64,000 nt of DNA from Martelella sp. NC20 (GTDB taxonomy: Bacteria > Pseudomonadota > Alphaproteobacteria > Rhizobiales > Rhizobiaceae). The position numbers and the translations under genes were made by a program. How positions within the stretch are numbered: position 1 is the first letter of the stretch; each line of letters starts with the position of its first letter. The stretch spans positions 4,824,001 to 4,888,000 of the forward strand of contig NZ_CP054861.1 in the NCBI RefSeq assembly GCF_013459645.1, written 5' to 3'. Shown here in pieces: positions 1 through 8,473 of this stretch. Under the pieces are notes generated by a model. That model searched no databases and was not told the origin of the DNA. It saw nothing but the letters and a program-made list of their open reading frames with translations.

Positions 1-1
1 A

Positions 2-157
2 GCCGCCGAGATCATCGAGAACCGGCTCTCCGACAATTCCGTCGATCTGCTGATCATGGGCGCCTATACTCATTCGCGGCTCTGGGAACTGCTTTTCGGC
101 GGCGTGACCCGCACGCTGCTCGGCTCTATGACGGCGGCAACGCTGATGTCGCGGTGA
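2..157 (+). CDS. Universal stress protein, C-terminal fragment
   Basis: This is the last 51 codons of a gene that begins before the window. The visible protein contains [13 protein letters not shown] followed by [17 protein letters not shown] and ends in LMSR. That is the nucleotide-binding and dimer-strand end of UspA-family proteins, which usually read LLVMGAYGHSR..FGGVTR. The reading frame is fixed by this motif and by the TGA at 155-157. UspA proteins are cytoplasmic ATP- or AMP-binding stress proteins of mostly unknown precise function. The N-terminal part, including any second Usp domain, lies outside the window. Confidence 0.85.
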   Translation, partial: AAEIIENRLSDNSVDLLIMGAYTHSRLWELLFGGVTRTLLGSMTAATLMSR

Positions 158-233
158 GGGCGGCGCAGGCCTTGCAATAAAGGCGCGAATACGGCTATTA
201 GCCCGCATCGTTTGTTGCCCTGCGGAGCCTGCC

Positions 234-734
234 ATGTCCCTTCCCGAAAAAGCCTTCCCCGTTTCCTGGGACCAGTTCCATCGAGACGCCCGTGCGCTGG
301 CCTGGCGTCTCGCCGGCCTCGAACAGACCTTCACCGCGATCGTCTGCGTCACGCGCGGCGGCCTGGTCCCGTCCGCGATCATTTCGCGCGAGCTTGAGAT
401 CCGCCTGATCGAGACGGTCTGTATCGCGAGCTATCACGATTACACCGATCAGGGCGAAACCCTGCTGTTGAAGGGCATTTCCGAGGATCTGAAGAAGAAT
501 GGCGGCGAAGGCGTCGTGATCATCGACGACCTGACCGATACCGGCAACACCGCCCGCGAAGTGCGCGAGATGCTGCCGAGGGCCCATTTCGCCTGCCTCT
601 ACGCCAAGCCGCAGGGCGTGCCCATGGTCGACACCTTCGTCACCGAGGTCAGTCAGGACACCTGGATCTATTTCCCCTGGGACATGGGGTTCACCTATCA
701 GGCGCCGATCAAGAAGGCGCCCTCGGAAAGGTAG
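234..734 (+). CDS. gpt: Xanthine phosphoribosyltransferase
   Basis: The 166-residue protein matches the length of Gpt enzymes, which transfer ribose-5-phosphate from PRPP to xanthine or guanine for purine salvage. The PRPP-binding signature is clear at residues about 94-107 ([14 protein letters not shown]), and an upstream VTRGGLVPS segment at 39-47 matches the enzyme's PPi-binding loop. The ATG at 234 follows a GGAG at 224-227, and the first residues [14 protein letters not shown] are the usual start of alphaproteobacterial Gpt. The gene stands alone and is followed by a strong hairpin. It is expected to be soluble or peripherally attached to the inner face of the membrane. Confidence 0.93.
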   Translation: MSLPEKAFPVSWDQFHRDARALAWRLAGLEQTFTAIVCVTRGGLVPSAIISRELEIRLIETVCIASYHDYTDQGETLLLKGISEDLKKNGGEGVVIIDDLTDTGNTAREVREMLPRAHFACLYAKPQGVPMVDTFVTEVSQDTWIYFPWDMGFTYQAPIKKAPSER

Positions 735-763
735 TCCGGTTTGCCGGCATTGCTCAAAAAAAC

Positions 764-799
764 AAACGCCTGACCAGCTTCCCTTCTGGTCAGGCGTTT
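764..799. terminator. Bidirectional intrinsic terminator between gpt and a convergent small gene
   Basis: A perfect 14-bp inverted repeat (764-777 with 786-799, core CGCCTGACCAG) surrounds an 8-nt loop. It is preceded by an A-rich run and ends in TTTT, so it can terminate transcription from both sides. It sits between gpt on the plus strand and the small membrane-protein gene on the minus strand. Confidence 0.9.
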
Positions 800-819
800 T
801 CAGCGCGCGGCCGGGGGGC

Positions 820-1026
820 TTACCGCTTGCGCAATCTGCGGGCCCCGGAGGGGGCGAGGTAGTGGGTCAGGAGCGGGCCCGAGACCCAGGCAATCAGCAG
901 CATGGCGGGGAGAAGGAAAATCCTGGCCTCGTAAAGAACCGGCACCGTCAGGATGATCCCGATAACCATTGCGCAGCAAAGCGCGATGGCGGCGTAGGCA
1001 AGAACGCGTAGGGGCAGATTTTCCAT
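820..1026 (-). CDS. Small two-helix membrane protein, unknown function
   Basis: A 68-residue protein starts MENLPLRVLAYAAIALC. It has two hydrophobic segments (about residues 9-28 and 33-55), separated by a short polar stretch with YEAR, and a basic tail ending RRLRKR. The start at 1026 is chosen because GGAGAA lies a few bases upstream; the same frame stays open further upstream but has no comparable ribosome-binding site. Basic residues at the C-terminus suggest that end faces the cytoplasm. I do not recognise a family. It ends just before the shared terminator with gpt. Confidence 0.6.
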   Translation of the reverse strand: MENLPLRVLAYAAIALCCAMVIGIILTVPVLYEARIFLLPAMLLIAWVSGPLLTHYLAPSGARRLRKR

Positions 1027-1141
1027 TTCGGTTCTCCATTTCGTGTTGCATGGTAAACGCGAAGTGAAGACGAGAGTTCCCTTGCTGCGGCGGTATTCGC
1101 AAATCAATCCGTAAAAAGACCGGGCGTCCGGCGCATCCGGT

Positions 1142-2452
1142 TCAGCCGCCGCGTTCCTTGCGCAGCTTGTCCCACCATTGCAGACGCTTGTTGATCTCTC
1201 GCTCGAAACCGCGATCCGGCGGGCGGTAGAAGCTCTGGCGACCCATTTCGGTCGGAAAATAATCCTGTCCGGAGAAGGCGTCGGGCTGGTCGTGGTCGTA
1301 GCGATAGCCGTCGCCATAGCCTTCCGTTTTCATCAGCTTTGTCGGCGCGTTCAGGATATGTTTGGGCGGCAGCAGCGAACCGTTTTCCTTGGCCGCCCGC
1401 ATCGCCGCCTTGAAGGCGACGTAGACGCCGTTCGATTTCGGCGCGGTGGCGAGATAGACGCAGGCCTCCGCCAGCGCCAGTTCGCCCTCCGGCGAACCGA
1501 GAAAGTCATAGGCGTCCTTGGCCGCATTGGCGATCACGAGGGCCTGCGGGTCGGCAAGGCCGATATCCTCGCTCGCCATGCGCACCAGCCTTCGCCCGAG
1601 GAACAGCGGATCCTCGCCGGCATCGAACATGCGGGCGAGGTAATAGAGCGCGGCATCGGGATCGGAGCCGCGCACCGCCTTGTGCAGCGCGGAAATCAAA
1701 TTGTAGTGGCCGTCCTGGCCCTTGTCGTAGATCGGCGCACGGCGCTGGACGATGTTCAGCAGGCTTTGCGGGTCGAGCAACTCCCCTTCCCGCGCGGCCC
1801 GCCAGACCTCCTCCGCCAGCGTCAGGATCGCCCGTCCGTCGCCATCGGCCATCATCAGCAGGGTCTGGCGGGCGGCGTCATCGAGCGGTAGTTTCTTGCC
1901 CTCTGTCGTCTCTGCGCGGGCGACGAGTTCGGCAAGGCTCTCCGCGTCATGCGGCCGGAAGGTCAGCACCCGTGCCCGCGACAGAAGGGCGGCGTTGAGT
2001 TCGAATGACGGGTTTTCGGTGGTGGCGCCGACCAGGATGATCGTGCCATCCTCCATGACGGGAAGAAAACTGTCCTGCTGGGCGCGGTTGAAACGATGGA
2101 TCTCGTCCACGAACAACAGGGTCTGACGTCCGTTCATGCGCCGGGCGCGGGCCGCCTCGAACACTTTCTTGAGATCGGCGACGCCGGAGAAGATCGCGGA
2201 AATCTGCTCGAAGGCAAGACCGGCCTCGCCCGACAGCAGACGGGCGACCGTGGTTTTTCCCGTGCCCGGCGGCCCCCAGAAGATCATCGAGCCGAGCGAG
2301 CCGGACGCGATCATGCGCGTCAGCACGCCATCGGCGCCGGTCAGATGCGGCTGGCCGGTGACCTCGGCGAGGTGCTTCGGACGCAGCCGGTCGGCGAGCG
2401 GCCGCTTGCGCTCGATGTCTTCGGGGACTTTGGGGGCAAACAGGTCGCTCAT
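1142..2452 (-). CDS. rarA: Replication-associated recombination AAA+ ATPase RarA (MgsA)
   Basis: This 436-residue AAA+ ATPase acts at stalled replication forks. Walker A is GPPGTGKTT at residues 60-68 and Walker B is LLFVDEIH at about 112-119; a sensor-like VGATTENPSFE follows, and the C-terminal half has the MgsA/WRNIP1 tetramerisation region (PLFLGRRLVRMASEDIG). The start MSDLFAPK is preferred over an in-frame upstream one, because its ATG overlaps the stop of the upstream protease gene as ATGA (2449-2452). The two genes are therefore translationally coupled, an arrangement common in rhizobia. Confidence 0.93.
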   Translation of the reverse strand: MSDLFAPKVPEDIERKRPLADRLRPKHLAEVTGQPHLTGADGVLTRMIASGSLGSMIFWGPPGTGKTTVARLLSGEAGLAFEQISAIFSGVADLKKVFEAARARRMNGRQTLLFVDEIHRFNRAQQDSFLPVMEDGTIILVGATTENPSFELNAALLSRARVLTFRPHDAESLAELVARAETTEGKKLPLDDAARQTLLMMADGDGRAILTLAEEVWRAAREGELLDPQSLLNIVQRRAPIYDKGQDGHYNLISALHKAVRGSDPDAALYYLARMFDAGEDPLFLGRRLVRMASEDIGLADPQALVIANAAKDAYDFLGSPEGELALAEACVYLATAPKSNGVYVAFKAAMRAAKENGSLLPPKHILNAPTKLMKTEGYGDGYRYDHDQPDAFSGQDYFPTEMGRQSFYRPPDRGFEREINKRLQWWDKLRKERGG

Positions 2453-3855
2453 CTGAAGATCTGGTTTATCACTCTGCCGCCACGGTTGATGGAAAGGCGC
2501 CAATAGCCGGGACTGATGGCAGCCTGGTCTTCCAGCGTACCGGTGCTGTCGATTTCGGTTCCGTTGACGGCGACGATGATATCGCCCCGGGCAAAGCCGA
2601 TCCGGGCCGCGGGCGAACCGCTTTCAACGTCTGCGACAACCACACCATCAGATATGTCGGGCAGGCGCAACTCCTCGACCACGCGCGGCGAGATATTTTC
2701 CACCGTAAGGCCGGAAAAAGGGCTGTCGCCGTCGATCGAGCGGGTATCGCGCGGTGGGTCTTCCGGCGCGAGCGCGAGCGACAGGTCGATATGGCTGATC
2801 TTGCCGTCGCGTTCCACCGTGAGATCGGCTTCTTCGCCGATGCCGATCACGGTAAGGCGATAAAGCAGGGCGTCGGGATGCTCGACCGGAACATCGTTGA
2901 CCGCCGTGATGACGGAGCCGGGCTGGAGGCCGGCCTTTTCTGCGGGGCCCGCCGCCCTCACCGCGGAAACGATCGCCCCGCGCGCGGCCTTCAGCCCCAG
3001 CGCTTCCGCCATGTCGGAGGTGACCGGGCCGAATGTCGCGCCGACATAGGGGCGCTGGAACCGCGTCTCTCCCCTGTCGGCGGCGGCGAGAAACACCTTG
3101 ACCATATTGGCCGGAATGGCAAATCCGATGCCGTTGGACCCGCCGCCCCTGGAAAAGATCGCGGTGTTGATGCCGATAAGCTCGCCTTGCATATCGAGCA
3201 GCGCGCCGCCCGAATTGCCCGGATTGATCGCCGCGTCCGTCTGCAGGAAGAAGCCGAATTCGCCGTCGGTGACCGAGTTGCGCGCAAGTCCCGAGATGAT
3301 GCCGCTCGTGACCGTCTGGCCGACCGCGAAGGGGTTGCCAATGGCAAGCGACAGGTCGCCGACCTCGACCGCATCGGAATCGCCGATCGGGATCGTCGGA
3401 AATTCCTCATCCGAGTCGATCTTCAGCACCGCCAGATCATAGCGCTCGTCCTTCAAAAGAACGGTGCAGGGAAACTCGCGCCCGTCCGAAAGCGCGACCC
3501 GCACGTCGTCCGCCCCGGCGATGACGTGGTTGTTGGTGATGATCATACCGTTGTTCTCGACGATCACGCCGGAACCGAGGGACGTCTGTTTTTCGGATCT
3601 TCCGGGCATCTGCTGGCCGAAGAACTGGCCGAAAAACGGATCGGAAAACAGCGGCGACAAGCGCCGCGTCACCATGCGCTCGGCATAGACATTGACCACC
3701 GCCGGCGCGGTCTCCTTGACCAGCGGCGCATAGGAATACTGCAGTTCGGCATCGCTGCCGGGAACCGCTCTTTCGGCAGCAAGCGCGGGCTGCATGGTCA
3801 GGACCACCCCGGCGAGAAGTGCCGCTGCGGAAATGCGTGTGAAGTGTGCCGTCAT
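2449..3855 (-). CDS. Do/DegQ-type periplasmic serine protease with two PDZ domains
   Basis: The 468-residue protein starts with a signal peptide (cleavage probably after QPALA, residues about 22-26). The chymotrypsin-like protease domain shows the full catalytic triad: His110 in ITNNHVI, Asp140 in YDLAVLKID and Ser215 in NPGNSGGALL. Two PDZ domains follow, at about 265-360 and 375-460 (GIVSAVRAAGPAEKAGLQPG and VVVADVESGSPAARIGFARGD). Such proteases degrade or refold misfolded envelope proteins. A short Q-linker-like insert (LFSDPFFGQFFGQQMPGRSEK) at 70-90 matches the flexible LA loop of DegP/DegQ. The gene leads a two-gene unit with rarA. Whether it is DegP or DegQ by function cannot be decided here. 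Confidence 0.93.
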   Translation of the reverse strand: MTAHFTRISAAALLAGVVLTMQPALAAERAVPGSDAELQYSYAPLVKETAPAVVNVYAERMVTRRLSPLFSDPFFGQFFGQQMPGRSEKQTSLGSGVIVENNGMIITNNHVIAGADDVRVALSDGREFPCTVLLKDERYDLAVLKIDSDEEFPTIPIGDSDAVEVGDLSLAIGNPFAVGQTVTSGIISGLARNSVTDGEFGFFLQTDAAINPGNSGGALLDMQGELIGINTAIFSRGGGSNGIGFAIPANMVKVFLAAADRGETRFQRPYVGATFGPVTSDMAEALGLKAARGAIVSAVRAAGPAEKAGLQPGSVITAVNDVPVEHPDALLYRLTVIGIGEEADLTVERDGKISHIDLSLALAPEDPPRDTRSIDGDSPFSGLTVENISPRVVEELRLPDISDGVVVADVESGSPAARIGFARGDIIVAVNGTEIDSTGTLEDQAAISPGYWRLSINRGGRVINQIFR

Positions 3856-4098
3856 CAGTCACCTGTCTTTTCATGAAATCCATCAGACATCCGGGACCCC
3901 GGAAGATGCATCACAATCATCGCCCGATATAGGGTGAAAAAGGGGCAGATGCGATAAAACAGGCGGGCGATATCGCAGTATTCATGACACATTCACGATT
4001 GGGGCGGAAAATTGCGGTCATCGCACAGGGCCGCGCCCGCCACAAAATTGCCGGGCGGCAAGCGCAACCTACGGCAGAAACACAAGGAGGTACAATCC

Positions 4099-4470
4099 AT
4101 GAAACACGCTCCCCGCACCGCAGCACTCGCGCTTGTGGCATCGCTCGCCGTCGTCGGCGCCGCCGCCCTGATGACCGCACCGGCATCCGCAGCGAGCTTC
4201 GATTGCAGCGCCTCCGGCCTGACGCCGAATGAAAAGACCATCTGCGCCAATCTCACGCTCAACGATGACGACGTGAAGATGGCGACGATGTACACCATGC
4301 TGAAGGGCCTGTTCGCCATGGGCGTTTCCGGAAACATGGCCGACGACCAGAAGGCGTGGCTGAAGGAACGCGAAGCCTGTGGCACCTCGGTCTCCTGCAT
4401 CGAAAAGGCCTACGATACCCGCATTGGCCAGTTGCAGAAGCTCTATGACGGGATCGACAAGCCGCTCTGA
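4099..4470 (+). CDS. Secreted LprI-like (DUF1311) protein
   Basis: A 123-residue exported protein has a Sec signal peptide ending ASA at about 30-32. The mature part contains FDCSASGLTPNEKTICAN, then DDQKAWLKEREACG and CIEKAYDTRIGQL. The paired cysteines and the repeated W-x3-R-x2-C pattern are those of the lysozyme-inhibitor LprI-like family (DUF1311). The start is supported by AAGGAGG at 4084-4090, eight bases before the ATG. Members of this family are periplasmic and some inhibit lysozyme; that activity is not demonstrated by sequence alone. A perfect hairpin terminator follows directly. Confidence 0.8.
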   Translation: MKHAPRTAALALVASLAVVGAAALMTAPASAASFDCSASGLTPNEKTICANLTLNDDDVKMATMYTMLKGLFAMGVSGNMADDQKAWLKEREACGTSVSCIEKAYDTRIGQLQKLYDGIDKPL

Positions 4471-4482
4471 GGCGAACCCCGA

Positions 4483-4507
4483 GGGAAACGCGCGCGCCGC
4501 GTTTCCC
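4483..4507. terminator. Hairpin terminator between convergent lprI-like and beta-lactamase genes
   Basis: A perfect 10-bp stem (4483-4492 with 4498-4507, GGGAAACGCG paired with CGCGTTTCCC) with a 5-nt loop lies 12 bases after the lprI-like stop. There is only a short T tract. It also lies just beyond the stop of the convergent beta-lactamase gene, so it may serve both. Confidence 0.7.
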
Positions 4508-4519
4508 TTGCCGGCCGGA

Positions 4520-5338
4520 TCAGTGCGCGGCGTTCAGGCCCCGCTCCGACAAGGCCGGCCATTGCCCGAGAAAAACCTCCCGGGTCCGTATTCCCGGCGA
4601 TTGCCGGTTGCGCTGCTCCGCCTGCGTCAGAGTCACGAACACAAGCGTATCATCGCCGCGTTCGGCCCAGCCGACATACCAGCCCCAGCCATGATCGTAA
4701 TCGAAACTGCGATCGGCGCGACGGGGATACGCTGCCCCGGTCTTGCCGCGCAGGAGCCAGCCGTCCATGTCTTGCTGCTCAAGCAGGCTCTGCGCCTTGG
4801 CCATGGCCTCACGATCGACCGGCAGAGCGCCGAGAACAAGCCCGCGCAGGAAGACGGCCTGCTGATAGGGCGAAATCTTCAGCGACGACGAAATCCAGGC
4901 GCGATCAAGTCCATTGTCAAAACCCGGATCGCCTGAAAAGTCGGCGTTGCCGTAGCCAAAGGCCTCGCCATAACGCGTAAGCGTCGCCGGCCCCATCAGA
5001 TGGGTCAGACGCTGCGAATACCAGACCACGGAATAGCGCATCCAGCGCGCGGGGTCCGTGTCCTGCCTCCATGCCGCGCCGCCCCAGTCGGGATCGCCAT
5101 CGCGATAGGCCATGACCGGGTGATGGGCATCCTGCAACACGCCGACATCGAAAGCCATGACCGCCAGCGCCACCTTGAATGTCGATGCCGGCGTGACCTC
5201 GGATCGACAATCGCCATCCTCCACAACAACCGTACCGGAGCTGGCGTTCATCACGAGCGTACAGACAAGCGCAGCCCCGGCCGAACGGGCAAGAACCGGA
5301 AACAGGATCAGCGCGAGGACGGCAAACAATCGGATCAT
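4520..5338 (-). CDS. Class D (OXA-type) beta-lactamase
   Basis: The 272-residue protein has a signal peptide (about residues 1-22) and all hallmark motifs of class D serine beta-lactamases. The active-site Ser52-Thr-Phe-Lys55 (STFK) provides the nucleophile and the carbamylated lysine. Ser103-Val-Val105 is the SxV motif, Tyr129-Gly-Asn131 is YGN, Trp148 matches the tryptophan that stabilises the carbamate, and Lys199-Thr-Gly201 is the KTG motif. WYSQRL after SVV is also typical of OXA enzymes. It should be a periplasmic penicillin-hydrolysing enzyme, but substrate range and expression cannot be read from sequence. No mobile element or integron signal flanks it, so it looks like a resident chromosomal gene. 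Confidence 0.92.
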   Translation of the reverse strand: MIRLFAVLALILFPVLARSAGAALVCTLVMNASSGTVVVEDGDCRSEVTPASTFKVALAVMAFDVGVLQDAHHPVMAYRDGDPDWGGAAWRQDTDPARWMRYSVVWYSQRLTHLMGPATLTRYGEAFGYGNADFSGDPGFDNGLDRAWISSSLKISPYQQAVFLRGLVLGALPVDREAMAKAQSLLEQQDMDGWLLRGKTGAAYPRRADRSFDYDHGWGWYVGWAERGDDTLVFVTLTQAEQRNRQSPGIRTREVFLGQWPALSERGLNAAH

Positions 5339-5355
5339 CTTCAGCCACTCAAAGT

Positions 5356-5385
5356 TTCGGGCCGCCCCTTGCAGGACGGCCCGAA
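5356..5385 (-). terminator. Hairpin downstream of ilvD
   Basis: A 9-bp perfect stem (5356-5364 with 5377-5385, TTCGGGCCG/CGGCCCGAA) with a 12-nt loop lies about 40 bases past the ilvD stop. No strong T run follows on the minus strand, so it is a weak intrinsic terminator or a 3' end-stabilising hairpin. Confidence 0.55.
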
Positions 5386-5425
5386 GATTAACACAAACGC
5401 CATCTGTGACACGGAAAAGCCCGGG

Positions 5426-7261
5426 CTATTCCGGCAAAATCCGCACCGCGCCCCTGTCGGCGCTGGCGGCGAAGGCGGCATAAGCTTTCAGCGCGGTCGT
5501 CACCTTGCGGCGACGCGGATGTTCCGGCTTCCAGCCCTTCTCGTCCTGCGCGGAGCGGCGGGCCTCGAGTTCGGCGGGCGAGATCCTGAGGCTGATCGTG
5601 CGGTTCGGGATATCGATATCGATCATGTCGCCCTGGCGCACCAGGCCGATCGCGCCGCCCTGGGCCGCTTCCGGCGAGACATGACCGATGGAAAGACCGG
5701 ATGTCCCGCCCGAAAACCGGCCATCGGTGATCAGCGCGCAATCCTTGCCGAGGCCTTTCGACTTCAGATAGCTGGTCGGGTACAGCATTTCCTGCATGCC
5801 CGGGCCGCCCTTCGGGCCCTCATAGAGGATGACGACAACGTCCCCGGCCTTGACCTCGTTGGAGAGAATGCCCTTCACCGCGGCGTCCTGGCTTTCATAA
5901 ACGACCGCCGGACCGGAGAATTTCAGGATGCTGTCGTCGACGCCGGCGGTCTTCACGATGCAGCCGTCAAGCGCGATATTGCCCTTCAGCACGGCAAGTC
6001 CGCCATCCTTGGAGAACGGATGCTCGGCACTGCGGATCGCGCCGGAAACCCGATCGAGATCGAGTTCGGCCCAGCGGCGCTCCTGCGAGAAAGCCACCTG
6101 CGAGGGCACGCCGCCTGGTGCTGCCATGAAGAATTTCCGCACGCTTTCCGAATTGGTGCGCACGATATCCCACTGGTCGATCGCGTCGCCCAGCGTTGCC
6201 GAATGCACGGTCGGACTGTCGCGCTTGATCAACCCTGCCCGGTCCAGCTCGCCGAGGATCGCCATGATGCCGCCGGCGCGGTGGACATCTTCCATGTGGA
6301 CGTCGTTCTTGGCGGGCGCCACCTTGCACAGGCACGGCACGTGGCGCGACAGGCGGTCGATATCATCCATGGTGAAATCGAGCTCGGCCTCGTAGGCGGC
6401 GGCCAGAATATGCAGCACGGTGTTGGTCGAACCGCCCATGGCGATATCGAGCGTCATCGCGTTTTCGAACGCTTCCTTGCTGGCAATGGTGCGCGGCAGC
6501 GCGGTCTCGTCATCCTGCTCGTAATAGCGGCGGGCAAGATCCACGATCTGGTGGCCGGCCTCGACGAACAGGCGGCGGCGATCGGCGTGGGTTGCGAGCG
6601 TCGAGCCGTTACCCGGCAGCGACAGGCCGAGCGCTTCCGTCAGACAGTTCATCGAATTGGCGGTGAACATGCCGGAGCAGGAGCCGCAGGTCGGGCAGGC
6701 CGAACGCTCGATCGCCTGAACGTCGCTGTCGGAATATTTGCTGTCGGCGGCGGCGACCATGGCGTCGATCAGATCGAGCGCCTGTTCCTTGCCGTTCAGC
6801 ACCACCTTGCCGGCCTCCATCGGGCCGCCGGAAACGAAGATCGCCGGGATGTTGAGGCGCAGCGCCGCCATCAGCATGCCGGGCGTGATCTTGTCGCAGT
6901 TGGAGATGCAGACCATGGCATCGGCGCAATGGGCGTTGACCATGTATTCGACGCTGTCGGCGATGATCTCGCGCGAGGGCAGCGAATAGAGCATGCCGTC
7001 ATGGCCCATGGCGATGCCGTCATCGACAGCGATGGTGTTGAATTCCTTGGCGACGCCGCCGGCGCTCTCGATCTCGCGGGCGACGAGCTGGCCGAGGTCC
7101 TTCAGGTGGACGTGACCGGGCACGAACTGGGTGAAAGAATTGACGACGGCGATGATCGGCTTGCCGAAATCACCATCCTTCATGCCGGTTGCGCGCCAGA
7201 GACCGCGCGCGCCGGCCATGTTTCGACCATGGGTCGTCGTTCTGGAACGATAGGCAGGCAT
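5426..7261 (-). CDS. ilvD: Dihydroxy-acid dehydratase
   Basis: This 611-residue enzyme catalyses the third common step of isoleucine and valine synthesis, dehydration of 2,3-dihydroxy acids to 2-oxo acids, and feeds leucine and pantothenate synthesis. The length is close to that of E. coli IlvD. Cluster-binding cysteines are seen in [11 protein letters not shown] (Cys122) and [11 protein letters not shown] (Cys192 and Cys195), with the substrate/metal segment [13 protein letters not shown] at 41-53. The start [19 protein letters not shown] is the usual one for the family and follows AAAGGAAG. The gene is monocistronic except for a possible short ORF just upstream. Regulation is not visible. 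Confidence 0.96.
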   Translation of the reverse strand: MPAYRSRTTTHGRNMAGARGLWRATGMKDGDFGKPIIAVVNSFTQFVPGHVHLKDLGQLVAREIESAGGVAKEFNTIAVDDGIAMGHDGMLYSLPSREIIADSVEYMVNAHCADAMVCISNCDKITPGMLMAALRLNIPAIFVSGGPMEAGKVVLNGKEQALDLIDAMVAAADSKYSDSDVQAIERSACPTCGSCSGMFTANSMNCLTEALGLSLPGNGSTLATHADRRRLFVEAGHQIVDLARRYYEQDDETALPRTIASKEAFENAMTLDIAMGGSTNTVLHILAAAYEAELDFTMDDIDRLSRHVPCLCKVAPAKNDVHMEDVHRAGGIMAILGELDRAGLIKRDSPTVHSATLGDAIDQWDIVRTNSESVRKFFMAAPGGVPSQVAFSQERRWAELDLDRVSGAIRSAEHPFSKDGGLAVLKGNIALDGCIVKTAGVDDSILKFSGPAVVYESQDAAVKGILSNEVKAGDVVVILYEGPKGGPGMQEMLYPTSYLKSKGLGKDCALITDGRFSGGTSGLSIGHVSPEAAQGGAIGLVRQGDMIDIDIPNRTISLRISPAELEARRSAQDEKGWKPEHPRRRKVTTALKAYAAFAASADRGAVRILPE

Positions 7262-7572
7262 GGGTCTTCCTTTCTTAAATCCGGGCGTTCAGCACATATG
7301 ACCGCTCGGGTCCTCCTCAATGTGCTCCTGCGCCAAACGCAGGTATCGCCGCTTGTGGTGGTGGTAACCCATATTAACCGGGCTGTCACTATCGGTTGGC
7401 GGCAAAACGGTACTCTCCGGTACGGTTAATCCGAAAACGGGCATCGCCTCCTAAGCAATTGCTTACGTGGACCGCGCTCAGCCATAAGCAGATGGACGAC
7501 GAGGCTGGCAGGCAGCAGATCGGGGTCGTTGCGCTCCACTTCCGGCGCGCCTTCCCAAGAGAGGAAATTCTA
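7262..7572. other. Divergent intergenic region ilvD / PepSY
   Basis: About 310 bases separate ilvD (minus strand) from the PepSY gene (plus strand) and must hold both promoters. Apart from the candidate small ORF at 7289-7444, I see no terminator, tRNA-like structure or convincing sigma-70 promoter. The PepSY ribosome-binding site GAGGAA is at 7561-7566. Confidence 0.5.
7289..7444 (-). CDS. Candidate small ORF upstream of ilvD
   Basis: A 51-codon ORF starts at an ATG preceded by a perfect AGGAGG (plus-strand 7447-7452) only two bases away, and stops 27 bases before the ilvD start in the same direction. The product starts MPVFGLTVPESTV, and its second half (MGYHHHKRRYLRLAQEHIEE) is basic-amphipathic and more protein-like than random. 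The spacing from AGGAGG to ATG is unusually short, and some codons (TTA, GTA) are rare for this genome. It could be a real small protein, an uORF affecting ilvD, or chance. I do not recognise the sequence. Confidence 0.25.
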   Translation of the reverse strand: MPVFGLTVPESTVLPPTDSDSPVNMGYHHHKRRYLRLAQEHIEEDPSGHMC

Positions 7573-7833
7573 ATGATCCGTTCCATGATGCTCGCGGTTA
7601 CGCTCATTGCCGCCCCTGTTGCCGCCTTCGCAATGCCTGCCGTTGGCGATATCGTCGGCACCAACCCGACGGATGCCGCCGCCGCGCTGCAAAAAGCTGG
7701 CTGCGACCTCAAGGGCTTTGAAGCCGAGGGCGGCATGATCGAGGCGAAGTGCTATGACGCAAACAACAAGATGCACGAAGTCTACATCAACCCGAAGACC
7801 GGCGCGATCGCCAGAATTTCCGGGAAGGACTGA
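7573..7833 (+). CDS. Exported PepSY-domain protein
   Basis: An 86-residue protein begins MIRSMMLAVTLIAAPVAAFA, a clear Sec signal peptide. The mature part is one small PepSY-type domain (DAAAALQKAGCDLKGFEAEGGMIEAKCYD, then HEVYINPKTGAIARI), with two cysteines that could pair in the periplasm. GAGGAA at 7561-7566 supports the start. Its stop is one base before the start of the cytochrome b561 gene, so the two are in one operon. PepSY proteins of this small type are often encoded beside cytochrome b561 genes; their role there is not settled and may be sensory or modulatory. Confidence 0.8.
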   Translation: MIRSMMLAVTLIAAPVAAFAMPAVGDIVGTNPTDAAAALQKAGCDLKGFEAEGGMIEAKCYDANNKMHEVYINPKTGAIARISGKD

Positions 7834-7834
7834 A

Positions 7835-8473
7835 ATGTCGACCGGTAGACGAACAGGGACTGGGGCAGCGATTGCCCCGCCCAACCCGTGGGACCCCGTG
7901 GTGCGCCTCAGTCACTGGCTCATCGCCGCCGCCGTCATCATCAACGGCCTGCTCTCGGAGCCGGGCGGAGCCGTCCACATCTGGATCGGCTGGATCGCGA
8001 TGGCGGTGCTGGTCATTCGTCTGGTCTGGGGGTTCATCGGCCCGAAGGAAGCCCGGTTTACCGCCTTCCTTCCGGATCCGCGCGCCGCGGTATCGCATCT
8101 CTTCTCGCTGTTGCGCGGCAAGCCGAAGGAATATCCCTCGCACAACCCGGCCGGCGCGATCATGGTCTATGCGCTCTGGGCATGTCTTGCGGCGGTGATC
8201 GCGACGGGGTTGATCCTGACCGACGCAAAAACCCCGATCGCCATCGCCAAGGAGCGGGTTGCGGTCGAACAGGGCGACTGGTCCGTGCTTGCAGGGGATG
8301 GCGAAGGCGAGGACCCCTCCGAGGACTCGGGCGAAATCGTGAAAGAGATCCATGAAACGGCGGCCAATCTCATGCTAGTATTGGCGCTCGTTCATGTCGC
8401 AGGCGTTGCGGCCGAAAGCTACGCGCTCAGGAGAAATCTTGTGCGCCCGATGATCAAGGGTCCACCGCGTTGA
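7835..8473 (+). CDS. Cytochrome b561 family di-heme membrane protein
   Basis: The 212-residue integral membrane protein starts with NPWDPVVRLSHW, the hallmark of the b561/HyaC-like cytochromes. Four helices are visible, at about residues 25-42, 48-68, 107-128 and 175-195. Candidate heme-ligand histidines are His27, His48, His173 and His187, two near the start and two near the last helix. An acidic loop (about 155-172, DGEGEDPSEDSGE) lies between helices 3 and 4. It would carry electrons across or within the inner membrane. The ATG at 7835 follows GGGAAGG at 7822-7828. The gene ends in a TTGA overlap with the next gene. Confidence 0.87.
   Translation: MSTGRRTGTGAAIAPPNPWDPVVRLSHWLIAAAVIINGLLSEPGGAVHIWIGWIAMAVLVIRLVWGFIGPKEARFTAFLPDPRAAVSHLFSLLRGKPKEYPSHNPAGAIMVYALWACLAAVIATGLILTDAKTPIAIAKERVAVEQGDWSVLAGDGEGEDPSEDSGEIVKEIHETAANLMLVLALVHVAGVAAESYALRRNLVRPMIKGPPR

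Noticed and set aside
1027..1317. N-terminal extension of the small membrane protein to 165 codons
   Set aside because: The extension overlaps rarA in antisense and has no ribosome-binding site; GGAGAA supports the short form.
5000..7429. Very long open frame (809 codons) on the plus strand opposite ilvD
   Set aside because: It is antisense to ilvD, which has intact cluster motifs; GC-rich codon bias keeps the opposite frame open.
7298..7429. Plus-strand peptide rich in Leu and Val (LVVVV), resembling an ilv leader peptide
   Set aside because: It runs away from ilvD, toward the PepSY gene, has no good ribosome-binding site, and its Val run is the antisense of a His-rich stretch on the other strand.
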